Assembly (NCBI GenBank): GCA_013298415.1
Contig: JAAFHN010000017.1
Location: 1 to 14,032, forward strand
DNA length: 14,032 nt
Origin: Comamonadaceae bacterium
GTDB lineage: Bacteria; Pseudomonadota; Gammaproteobacteria; Burkholderiales; Burkholderiaceae_C
Direction: 5' to 3'
Under the pieces are notes generated by a model. It saw nothing but the letters and a program-made list of their open reading frames with translations. It was not told where the DNA came from and did no database searches. The stretch's first letter is position 1. Each line of letters begins with the position of its first letter. Made by a program: the position numbers and the translations under genes. Positions 7,146 through 13,063 of this stretch are shown here, one piece after another.

Positions 7146-7409
7146 ATGAATTCCGACCGCTACTTCATCGGGCAAATCGCCTGGTTCGCCTTTGGCTACT
7201 CGCCCAAAGGCTTCATGCCCTGCCGCGCCGGCATGGTGCTCACCAGAAACCGCCACGCGGCGCTTTTTGCAGTGATTGGCTACAGCTACGGCGGTGCGGG
7301 TGAGCAATTTCACTTGCCCGATATGTCGGCAGAGGCCTTGATGCCTGGAAACTACGGCGGCTTTCACATGTGTGTGGAAGGCATTTTCCCGCAGCTCAAC
7401 TACCAGTAG
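7146..7409 (+). CDS. Miniature tail-collar (MdpB-like) protein 3
   Basis: This 87-residue protein has YFIGQIAWFAFGYSPKGFMP at 6-25, then LFAVIGYSYGGAGEQFHLPD at 40-59, and CVEGIFPQLNYQ at the end. This is the same compact pattern as the 6615 gene: collar start, YGGxG and PD turn, then straight to the GIFP tail. The Asp of the CDG motif is replaced (CRAG). There is no signal peptide. The start lies 10 bases after the previous stop, with a GAGGG-like ribosome site. Strong GC hairpins follow the stop directly at 7411-7430 and 7441-7456, marking a likely end of the run of genes. No capsid, tail-tube or baseplate gene is near, so this does not look like a prophage remnant. Confidence 0.78.
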   Translation: MNSDRYFIGQIAWFAFGYSPKGFMPCRAGMVLTRNRHAALFAVIGYSYGGAGEQFHLPDMSAEALMPGNYGGFHMCVEGIFPQLNYQ

Positions 7410-7410
7410 G

Positions 7411-7456
7411 CGCGGCCGCGGCAGGCCGCGTCAAGCCAAGGCCCGGCGCTTCGGGC
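7411..7456 (+). terminator. Tandem GC-rich stem-loops after the collar genes
   Basis: CGCGGCC at 7411-7417 pairs with GGCCGCG at 7424-7430 around a 6-base loop, starting 2 bases after the stop at 7409. A second stem, GCCCG/CGGGC at 7441-7456, follows. There is no T run, so this is not a classical intrinsic terminator. It may slow polymerase or protect the 3' end, and it separates the collar genes from the sigma-factor gene. Confidence 0.45.
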
Positions 7457-7483
7457 GAGGCTGCCCCAGAGTCGGTTTTGCGA

Positions 7484-7503
7484 AGTGTATTGATGTATAC
7501 ACT
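7484..7503. promoter_or_regulatory. Inverted repeat at the start of the sigma-factor gene
   Basis: AGTGTAT at 7484-7490 and ATACACT at 7497-7503 form a perfect 7-base inverted repeat with a 6-base gap. It covers the first candidate ATG (7493) and ends 10 bases before the second (7514). It is AT-rich in GC-rich surroundings and contains a TATACA box. It could be an operator and -10 region of the sigma gene, which would then start at 7514 with a very short leader. Confidence 0.4.
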
Positions 7504-7513
7504 TTCTCCTGCA

Positions 7514-8032
7514 ATGACCGATGAACTTCAACGCTTATGGCCGCAAGCCTACGACGAGCTGCGCCGAGTGGCGGCGCGCATGCTGAGCCAAGAGCGCCAG
7601 GGCCACACCCTTGCCGCTACCGCGTTGGTGAACGAAGCGTATTTGCGGCTCAACGCGAGCGGCCAACCCACACCCATCCAAGACCGCAAGCACTTCTTTG
7701 CCCTCGCTGCCCGCGTGATGCGCAATGTGTTGGTGGACCACGCCAGCGCACGCAAGGCCGACAAGCGCGGCGCAGGGGCGACGCACGTGACGCTCTCAGG
7801 CGCAGACGATGTGCCCAATGGCCAGGCCGATGCGGCTGACGTGCTTGCCATCCACCAAGCCTTGCAAAAGCTGGAAGCCACCGATGCCCGGGCGGCGAAG
7901 GTGACCGAGCTCAAGGTGTTTGGCGGCATGGAGATCTCAGAAATTGCGGAGACCCTCGGCGTGAGCGAGCCCACCGTGAAACGCGATTGGGTGTTCGCCA
8001 AAGCCTGGCTCAGCCGAGAGCTGGCGGAATGA
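7514..8032 (+). CDS. ECF sigma factor of the kinase-associated TIGR02999 type
   Basis: From the ATG at 7514 the product has 172 residues. A sigma-2 region covers about 1-80 (AYDELRRVAARML, HTLAATALVNEAYLRL, HFFALAARVMRNVLVDHAR-type segment). A sigma-4 region covers about 110-170 with a helix-turn-helix, EISEIAETLGVSEPTVKRDW. The order and the HTL-xx-TALVxEAYLRL motif are those of the TIGR02999 / ECF43-like sigma factors found beside Ser/Thr kinases. In the best studied case, EcfP with PknT in Vibrio parahaemolyticus, phosphorylation replaces the missing acidic patch. Here the usual DAED slot reads AATA, with Thr36 in it. No anti-sigma gene is near. An in-frame ATG at 7493 would add 7 residues; I prefer 7514 because family members begin near here and an inverted repeat covers 7493. 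Neither start has a good ribosome site. Confidence 0.88.
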   Translation: MTDELQRLWPQAYDELRRVAARMLSQERQGHTLAATALVNEAYLRLNASGQPTPIQDRKHFFALAARVMRNVLVDHASARKADKRGAGATHVTLSGADDVPNGQADAADVLAIHQALQKLEATDARAAKVTELKVFGGMEISEIAETLGVSEPTVKRDWVFAKAWLSRELAE

Positions 8033-8079
8033 TCCTCGGTGAAGCCAAATGGCGCTTTAAGGGTGCATGGGGCATGTAG

Positions 8080-8126
8080 GACGCAAAAACTTCGCGGAAG
8101 TCGCAAAAGTCGCAAAAGTCGCAAAA
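8080..8126. repeat. CGCAAAA nonamer array
   Basis: The 9-base unit AGTCGCAAA occurs three times without error at 8099-8125, and a related GACGCAAAA lies at 8080-8088. The array sits just after the sigma-factor gene. Inverted copies of the same word occur at 8222-8248, so the two arrays flank an AT-rich stretch of about 95 bases upstream of the kinase gene. The word is shared with 3466-3500. Confidence 0.75.
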
Positions 8127-8153
8127 AGCGGCCGAGTACCGCCACCAATCGCT

Positions 8154-8177
8154 ATGATTTATGTAGCAACAAATCAT
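8154..8177. promoter_or_regulatory. Inverted repeat upstream of the kinase gene
   Basis: ATGATTT at 8154-8160 and AAATCAT at 8171-8177 form a perfect 7-base inverted repeat with a 10-base gap. It lies about 100 bases before the kinase start, in the only AT-rich part of the 246-base spacer. It could be an operator, or part of an interspersed repeat, because GCTATGATTTATGTAGC at 8151-8167 recurs with one mismatch, in reverse orientation, at 13713-13729. Confidence 0.35.
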
Positions 8178-8221
8178 TTAAAAACATAGACAGAGAACCG
8201 ATTCAGTTTGGATTTTGATTT

Positions 8222-8248
8222 TTTTGCGCCTCTTGCGCCTTTTGCGTC
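8222..8248. repeat. TTTTGCGCC nonamer array (inverted relative to 8080-8126)
   Basis: Three 9-base units lie end to end: TTTTGCGCC, TCTTGCGCC and TTTTGCGTC. They are the reverse complement of the CGCAAAA word at 8080-8126. The array ends 30 bases before the kinase ATG and would lie in its leader RNA, where it could pair with the upstream array if both are transcribed. Confidence 0.65.
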
Positions 8249-8278
8249 CGGCTGTCACTGCCTCCTCTCCGAACCCCC

Positions 8279-10993
8279 ATGAATCCCGACCGCATCAAAG
8301 ACCTGTTGTTTGAGCTCACTGAGTTGCCTTCTGGCGAGCAGGCTTCGCGGCTTTCGGCGTTGGATGTGATGGAGCCAGAACTCGCGCGGGAGTTGCGCTC
8401 GCTGCTTGGCCATGCGCAAGCCACTTCGCCCGGCTTGCATGCGCCGGAGCGGCTTTTGGGGCAGATGCAGCAGGCTGAGCTGCCAACGCAGCTGGGCCCG
8501 TGGCGGGTGCTGGGCGAGCTGGGGCGCGGCGGCATGGGCGTGGTGCTGCGGGCTGAGCGCTGCGATGGCGCGTTTGAAAAAGAAGTCGCCATCAAGGTGC
8601 TGCCGCCGCTCTTGGCGGGCGGTGCTGCCAGCGAGCGATTTGTGCAAGAGGCGCGCTTGCTTGCGCCGCTCGATCATCCCCACATTGCCCGCTTGATCGA
8701 TGCGGGTGTGGCACACGGCTGCGCTTACTTCGTGATGGATTTGGTGGAGGGCTTGCCGATCACTCGCCAAGCCCGCAGCTTGCCTCTGAAAGATCGGTTG
8801 AAGCTCTTTTTGCAGCTCGCAAGTGCTGTGAGCTTTGCGCATGGCCGCTTGCTGATCCACCGCGACATCAAGCCCGCCAACGTGCTCGTGGACAACGCGG
8901 GCCTTGTGCGCCTGCTCGATTTCGGCATTGCAAAACTCGTGAGCGCGAACGAGGCAACACTTACCGCGCAAGCCTTCACGCCCGCCTACGCAAGCCCCGA
9001 GCAGCTTTTGGGCGAGCCCGCCACGGTGGCAAGTGATGTGTTCAGCCTCGGTGTGGTGCTCTACGAGCTGTGCGCCAACGCCCACCCCTTCCTGGATGCC
9101 AAGGGCGATACGGCGCGGCAAACGGCGGCCACCATGTTTGCCGTGCTCCAGCGCGAGCCAGATCGCGCGCCGATGCAGCGCGCTGGCTTGGCAAAAGACT
9201 TGCAAGCCGTGCTGCTCAAAGCGCTTGCCAAAGAAAGTGCGCAGCGCTATGGCTCGGTGGACGCATTGGCCTCCGACGTGGAAGCCTTCCTGACGGGCCA
9301 CCCAGTGAAAGCACAGCCACTGAGCTGGCACTACGAAACCCGCAAATTCGTGCAGCGCCACCTGGGTGCCGTCACCACCACAGCCGTCACAGGCCTCACC
9401 ATCGTTGCACTCGGCATCTGGTCGATCCAGAGTGCCAAAGTGGCGCGCGAGCAGTCCCGCCTGGCCGAAAAGCGGCTCGAATCCGTGCGCCAAATTGCGA
9501 ACAAGGTGGTGTTTGACTACAACCGCGCGCTGGCCCCCATCAATGGCACGCTCGAACTGCGCAAAACCTTGGTGAGCGATGCGATTGGCTATTTGGAGGC
9601 GCAGCTTGCGGATGCGGGCAATGATTTGAGCCTGCACGCCGAAATTGCGCGTGGCTTTGAGGCGGTGGGCGAGGTGCAAGGCAGCGGCGTGACCAGCAGC
9701 AACCTGGGCCAAGTGGAGGCTGCCAAGCAAAGCTTTGACAAAGCCTTTGGCCTGCGTGAGCGAGCCTGTCAAGACGCGCCGCAGTTGCTCGTGGCAGCGG
9801 TCGGCACAGCACTTGTGCCCAGCTGCTCTGCACAGGCCAATGCGATGCGCTTGCAAGCTGAGAATCTCTTTGCGGCGGGCAAAGGGCCGGATGCGATTGC
9901 CAAGATGGAGGCAGCCCGCGCGCTCAATGCCCGCCAATTGCCCTCCTCGGGCCTGAGCGACGCCAGCAAGCGCGCCGTCACGAAGCTTCAGTTCGGTTTG
10001 AACCACCGAGTAGCAGGCCTCACGGTGCGGCAAAGCGGCGAGGGCTATGCGCGAGGCTTGGCGCTTGCACAAGAAAGCCTGCCGCTCGCGCAAAGCCTGG
10101 CGGCCGATGCCACCGATGCCAGCGCGCAAGTGGACTTGCGCGACGCGAATGACTTTTTGGGCAACCGGCTGCTGGCATTTGGCAAGCCCGTAGAAGCGTT
10201 GGCCGCAATGAACGCGGCGCTTGAGATTGGGCAGAAAAACTACAGCACCCAACCCAGTGGCAGTAACGCGATCTATGTGATGACCACGCTGTCCAATCGC
10301 GCGGACATCCATTTGCATTTGCGTCGGCTCGATGCGGCCGAGGCCGATTCATTGGCAGCGCTGGAGTTGGCCCGCAAAACCCACCAAGCCGACCCCAACA
10401 ACGCATTCTTTCGTGCCCGCTACGCCAATATAGGCCGCCGTGCTGGCGCGGTGCTGAACCAAGTTGGCACACGCCTGAGCCACGCCACTGCGCTGCGCTT
10501 GATGACAGAGGTGGCGCAGGCCAGCGGCGAGTTCAAACCCAGCGACGGTGTGTTTTGGTTTCAGCACCAAGGCGTGCTCTTGCAGTGGGCAGAAGCTGCC
10601 TTTGCGTTAGGTGATTTGCAGCAAGCGCAAAAGCTGATGGCGCAGATCCCCGCGCCGCCGGCCAATAACCCGCGCGCCGCTTTGGATGCGGCGGATGCGC
10701 AATTGCTGCGCGCCAAGCTCGCCGCTGCGGCCAAACAGGCAGGGCTCGCGAAAGAAGCGCTTGATGCAGCGATCGCGCCGATGCAGCAGCGCGCGCAGAG
10801 CACACCCAGCGATGTGATGAACCGCGCCGCACTGGCTTTGGCTTGTGATTGGGCGAGCAAAGAAGCGGCTTTGGCTGCGGAAAAGCCGCGCCTGGGCACA
10901 TGTGCGGCCAAAGAAGCGCAGGCGCTCCAGGCCTCGGCCCAGCTCACGCCGTTTTACGCAGATCGGCTGAAAACAGCTTTAGGTGTGAAGTAA
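8279..10993 (+). CDS. Membrane Ser/Thr protein kinase with TPR-like C-terminal half
   Basis: This is a 904-residue Hanks-type kinase. After a helical N-terminal part the kinase domain runs from about 73 to 335. Its motifs are LGRGGMGVVL at 81-90 (ATP loop), K106 in VAIKVL, E124, HRDIKPANVL at 194-203 with catalytic D196, DFG at 214-216, an activation loop with T227, T229 and T234, ASPEQ at 238-242, D253 and R323. All key residues are present, so it should be active. One membrane segment lies at about 361-383 (HLGAVTTTAVTGLTIVALGI). Residues 390-904 are Ala- and Leu-rich helices with a repeating TPR-like pattern, expected in the periplasm and likely to sense or bind a partner. The gene follows the ECF sigma gene on the same strand, 246 bases downstream. 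Kinases of this build beside TIGR02999 sigma factors are a known pairing, so the sigma factor is the likely substrate (inference). There is no clear ribosome site before the ATG. Confidence 0.93.
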   Translation: MNPDRIKDLLFELTELPSGEQASRLSALDVMEPELARELRSLLGHAQATSPGLHAPERLLGQMQQAELPTQLGPWRVLGELGRGGMGVVLRAERCDGAFEKEVAIKVLPPLLAGGAASERFVQEARLLAPLDHPHIARLIDAGVAHGCAYFVMDLVEGLPITRQARSLPLKDRLKLFLQLASAVSFAHGRLLIHRDIKPANVLVDNAGLVRLLDFGIAKLVSANEATLTAQAFTPAYASPEQLLGEPATVASDVFSLGVVLYELCANAHPFLDAKGDTARQTAATMFAVLQREPDRAPMQRAGLAKDLQAVLLKALAKESAQRYGSVDALASDVEAFLTGHPVKAQPLSWHYETRKFVQRHLGAVTTTAVTGLTIVALGIWSIQSAKVAREQSRLAEKRLESVRQIANKVVFDYNRALAPINGTLELRKTLVSDAIGYLEAQLADAGNDLSLHAEIARGFEAVGEVQGSGVTSSNLGQVEAAKQSFDKAFGLRERACQDAPQLLVAAVGTALVPSCSAQANAMRLQAENLFAAGKGPDAIAKMEAARALNARQLPSSGLSDASKRAVTKLQFGLNHRVAGLTVRQSGEGYARGLALAQESLPLAQSLAADATDASAQVDLRDANDFLGNRLLAFGKPVEALAAMNAALEIGQKNYSTQPSGSNAIYVMTTLSNRADIHLHLRRLDAAEADSLAALELARKTHQADPNNAFFRARYANIGRRAGAVLNQVGTRLSHATALRLMTEVAQASGEFKPSDGVFWFQHQGVLLQWAEAAFALGDLQQAQKLMAQIPAPPANNPRAALDAADAQLLRAKLAAAAKQAGLAKEALDAAIAPMQQRAQSTPSDVMNRAALALACDWASKEAALAAEKPRLGTCAAKEAQALQASAQLTPFYADRLKTALGVK

Positions 10994-10999
10994 TTCTCA

Positions 11000-11053
11000 A
11001 TTCGGGCACAAAACCGCGCTTTTGAAGCGGTTTCGAAGCGGTTTGCCCCGAAT
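11000..11053 (+). terminator. Stem-loop after the kinase gene with an 11-base tandem duplication
   Basis: ATTCGGG at 11000-11006 and AAACCGC at 11011-11017 can pair with GCGGTTT at 11038-11044 and CCCCGAAT at 11046-11053, with a small bulge. GCGGTTT also occurs at 11027-11033, part of a direct 11-base duplication (GAAGCGGTTTC-like), so two alternative hairpins are possible. It starts 6 bases after the kinase stop. There is no T run after it, so termination is only a possibility. Confidence 0.45.
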
Positions 11054-11094
11054 GAATGATCCGTTTGGCCGCTCGGGGCCGCTCTAGCAGGGTA

Positions 11095-11257
11095 AGGAGC
11101 CTCTGCAAACCGCTTTGCGGCCATCGCAGGCCGCCTCCGGGCGCGCCGCGTCGTTGAAAAGATCGCAAATAGCCGTGCTATTTGACTCACTTTTCGCCTA
11201 GCCGCGCATCCCGGATACGACCCACGCTGATCCACAAAGCGATTCGCAGAGGCTCCT
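11095..11257. repeat. 163-base imperfect palindrome (long inverted repeat)
   Basis: The outer arms at 11095-11117 and 11235-11257 are reverse complements with 2 mismatches in 23. The centre is CAAATAGC-CGT-GCTATTTG at 11166-11184. In between, CCGGG and GAAAAG blocks also match symmetrically, so nearly the whole stretch could fold as one long hairpin centred at 11175. It fills most of the 313-base gene-free spacer 10994-11306. The rest of the spacer holds the stem-loop at 11000-11053, a 14-base palindrome at 11263-11276, an 11-base palindrome at 11275-11285 and the ribosome site of the next gene. No open frame in the spacer looks real. The element may be a mobile, MITE-like repeat, a processing or termination structure, or a structured RNA. 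Confidence 0.8.
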
Positions 11258-11262
11258 GACGG

Positions 11263-11285
11263 CAGCAATTTTGCTGAACTGTTCA
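11263..11285. promoter_or_regulatory. Two small overlapping palindromes before the 11307 gene
   Basis: CAGCAA-TT-TTGCTG at 11263-11276 is a perfect 14-base palindrome. TGAAC-T-GTTCA at 11275-11285 is a second one that overlaps it by 2 bases. They lie 21 to 44 bases before the ATG at 11307, just outside the long palindrome, where an operator or a leader hairpin would be expected. Confidence 0.3.
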
Positions 11286-11306
11286 ACCAACTGCCAGGAG
11301 CTTTCC

Positions 11307-11495
11307 ATGACCAAACTTTCCACCCTGTTCGCCGCCGCAGCCTTCGCACTGCTTTCCACGGGCACCCTGCCCGGCACTGCTTCTGTCGCTGAAGCCAAAA
11401 CAGCCACGCAAGTCAAACAGGAAAACCGGGCGAAGCAAACGGTGGCGCGCAACAACGCCAAGCGCGCTGCCAACCGCAGCAAGAGCCGCAAGTAA
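11307..11495 (+). CDS. Small exported basic peptide, unknown function
   Basis: This 62-residue product has a strong signal peptide (MTKLSTLFAAAAFALLSTGT, then LPGTASVAEA) with likely cleavage near residue 23-30. The mature part, about 32-39 residues, is highly basic and polar: KTATQVKQENRAKQTVARNN followed by AKRAANRSKSRK. It has no cysteine and no acidic residue apart from one Glu, so it is probably an extended or helical polycation that could bind nucleic acid, LPS or cell-wall anions; this is inference. The ATG at 11307 is chosen because CAGGAG lies 6 bases before it. An in-frame extension to 11271 would put a hydrophilic stretch before the signal. It is followed 21 bases later by the next exported protein gene and probably begins an operon of three. 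Confidence 0.75.
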   Translation: MTKLSTLFAAAAFALLSTGTLPGTASVAEAKTATQVKQENRAKQTVARNNAKRAANRSKSRK

Positions 11496-11516
11496 GCCGA
11501 CCAGAGTACGCACGCC

Positions 11517-12401
11517 ATGAAACGCCTCACCCTGATTGCCTTCGCCCTCGGCCTGCTTGGTGCCTCCTCGGCCCTGCAAGCCAAGGAGTACCCAGAGCCA
11601 GCCGGTGGCTGCCCTAAGGGCCACCAGTTGACCCTGAAAGCAGAAACTGGTGCGCCGAGATCACGCTGGTGTAGGCCGCCCAAAGAGCGGAGCAGCACAT
11701 CCGACAGCGGCGGCTCCGGTGGTGCGGTGTACATGGATCCGACTGCCAAAAGAGTGGCCAAAGCCAGCCCACTCGGCTGGTGCCCGACGGGTTATTACAC
11801 CAACGGCGACAACTGCACCACGCCGTGGGAGGGCGCACCGGCGTCCACACGCAAATCGGGCAGCTGCCCCAGCGGCACGGTGGAAGAGCATGGCGCGTAC
11901 TGCACAGCAGCAATCACGGATACCAGCAACGACACGCTTGACCGTTTGGATGCTGCTGCCACCCGCGATTTCAATGTGGTTTACACCCACAGCTTGGCTG
12001 CTGGAAAGGCGGCCCCGAAGCAAGTCCTTGGCGAAGCGCTGGCTGCAGCGCTTGCCAAGCGAAACGCCGCTGGCAACCCTTGGATGGACAAGCCGAGTCG
12101 CGGCCGTGCAGCCGCCGCGCCAGCCGAGGCCGAGCGCCAGCGCAAAGCCCAAGCCGAGGCAACCGCACTGGACAACCATCGCAACGATCAGCTGCGCATC
12201 GGCTGCGAAGCCGCTCGCCCGAACTTTCCGAACGGCTTTCCGCCTGGAACCCCCTGCGCCGAGTTGATGAAAGCTGGCGGTAGCTCTGCCGGTGCCATTG
12301 GGCAACAAGCCGCCGCCATCGCGCAAAACCCGCAAGACGCCGTGAAAGAAGCCGCCAAGCAAGAGGTGGGCAAGGCGCTCCGGGGATTGTTTGGCAAGTG
12401 A
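11517..12401 (+). CDS. Exported cysteine-containing protein with CPxG motifs, unknown function
   Basis: I do not recognise this 294-residue protein. A signal peptide (MKRLTLIAFALGLLGASSALQA) should be removed near residue 22. The N-terminal half holds three CPxG modules: C32-PKG with C52, C89-PTGYYTNGDN-C100, and C117-PSGTVEEHGAY-C129. The second and third are near copies of a 12-13-residue, one-disulfide loop. A Gly/Ser-rich linker at 60-71 separates the first. The C-terminal half is Ala-, Lys- and Glu-rich helix (about 160-220), then C220 and C237 in a short segment, then another helix to the end. All eight cysteines can pair, so it is probably a periplasmic or surface protein. The gene follows the basic peptide gene by 21 bases and precedes the next by 17. 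The ribosome site is weak. Confidence 0.72.
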   Translation: MKRLTLIAFALGLLGASSALQAKEYPEPAGGCPKGHQLTLKAETGAPRSRWCRPPKERSSTSDSGGSGGAVYMDPTAKRVAKASPLGWCPTGYYTNGDNCTTPWEGAPASTRKSGSCPSGTVEEHGAYCTAAITDTSNDTLDRLDAAATRDFNVVYTHSLAAGKAAPKQVLGEALAAALAKRNAAGNPWMDKPSRGRAAAAPAEAERQRKAQAEATALDNHRNDQLRIGCEAARPNFPNGFPPGTPCAELMKAGGSSAGAIGQQAAAIAQNPQDAVKEAAKQEVGKALRGLFGK

Positions 12402-12418
12402 TGAATCAGGAGTTCGCC

Positions 12419-12952
12419 ATGAAAAATCCAATCTGTTTTTCCTCAGCCGCCACCGCGCTTTTGTTGATCACGGCCGGCACCTTTGCCCAGGCCACGCCGC
12501 AACTCAACATCCAGCCCAGCGATCCAGACGCCAAGCCCTTCGTGGCGCAAGGCAGCCAGATCACGCAACTGCGGGCCACCGACAAGAGCAGCCAGCGCGT
12601 GCTTTTGAAGCTGGACGCAGCCGCGAAAACGGCGGTGTTCACCGAGTTCGCCAGCACCGAAAAGGGCGAGCTGGATCGCCTGCGGGTGAGCAGCTTGAAG
12701 CCTGCCGAGTTGCGGCCCCTGGGCGAATACGGCACCCGCATCGAAGAAGAGGTGAACGACTACTTCGGCGGCACTGTGCACGTGCTCGTGCTGGCCTGCG
12801 CTGGCACGAACACCGACTGCGTGGCCGAGCAAGACTACAACAGCGTCAACGGCGAAGCGGCCGACAAGGCAGAGCGCACCTTCTTCAAAGCCCACTTCAA
12901 AACCAAGGCCGATGCCCAGCGCACGCTGGAAGCGCTGCTGGCGCTGCGCTGA
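12419..12952 (+). CDS. Exported protein of unknown function
   Basis: This 177-residue product is not recognised. It has a signal peptide (MKNPICFSSAATALLLITAG, then TFAQA) with cleavage near residue 25. The mature protein is mixed: a middle part with short beta-like strands (QRVLLKLDAAAKTAVFTEF at 59-77), HVLVLACAGTNTDC at 121-134 with two cysteines seven apart that may form a disulfide, and a helical C-terminus with many Lys and Ala. AGGAG at 12408-12412 lies 6 bases before the ATG at 12419, which fixes the start. A GTG at 12398 would overlap the previous stop and place polar residues before the signal. It is the last gene of the probable three-gene operon of exported proteins and is followed by a strong hairpin. 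Confidence 0.72.
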   Translation: MKNPICFSSAATALLLITAGTFAQATPQLNIQPSDPDAKPFVAQGSQITQLRATDKSSQRVLLKLDAAAKTAVFTEFASTEKGELDRLRVSSLKPAELRPLGEYGTRIEEEVNDYFGGTVHVLVLACAGTNTDCVAEQDYNSVNGEAADKAERTFFKAHFKTKADAQRTLEALLALR

Positions 12953-12992
12953 CGCACAGCTTGCCTGGCAAATGCATTGCTGTCACGCGCCT

Positions 12993-13020
12993 GGCCGGTG
13001 GCCGTTCATGGTCGCCGGCC
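12993..13020. terminator. GC-rich stem-loop between convergent genes
   Basis: GGCCGGTGG at 12993-13001 pairs with TCGCCGGCC at 13012-13020 (9 pairs, two of them G-U on the plus strand) around a 10-base loop. It lies between the 12419 gene and the convergent transporter gene. There is no T run on either side, so if it terminates transcription it is not by the classical intrinsic route. Confidence 0.45.
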
Positions 13021-13063
13021 CTGGGGTCGACACAAGCCCCGCGCCGGTAGCGCTCGCACCCGG

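Noticed and set aside
6615..7409. Prophage or phage-tail remnant, because of collar-type domains
   Set aside because: No capsid, terminase, portal, tube, integrase or lysis gene is near, and MdpB-like collar proteins are commonly encoded outside phages.
8099..8125. CRISPR-like array
   Set aside because: The units are 9 bases long and directly adjacent, with no spacers, and no cas genes are present.
8255..10318. 687-codon open frame on the minus strand across the kinase gene
   Set aside because: It is the antisense of a clearly conserved kinase reading frame; its product is rich in His, Arg, Gln and Ala with no domain sense. Long antisense frames are usual in GC-rich DNA.
12391..13050. 219-codon plus-strand frame over the 12419 gene
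   Set aside because: It is rich in Arg and His, has no signal or domain pattern, and overlaps a frame with a good ribosome site and signal peptide.
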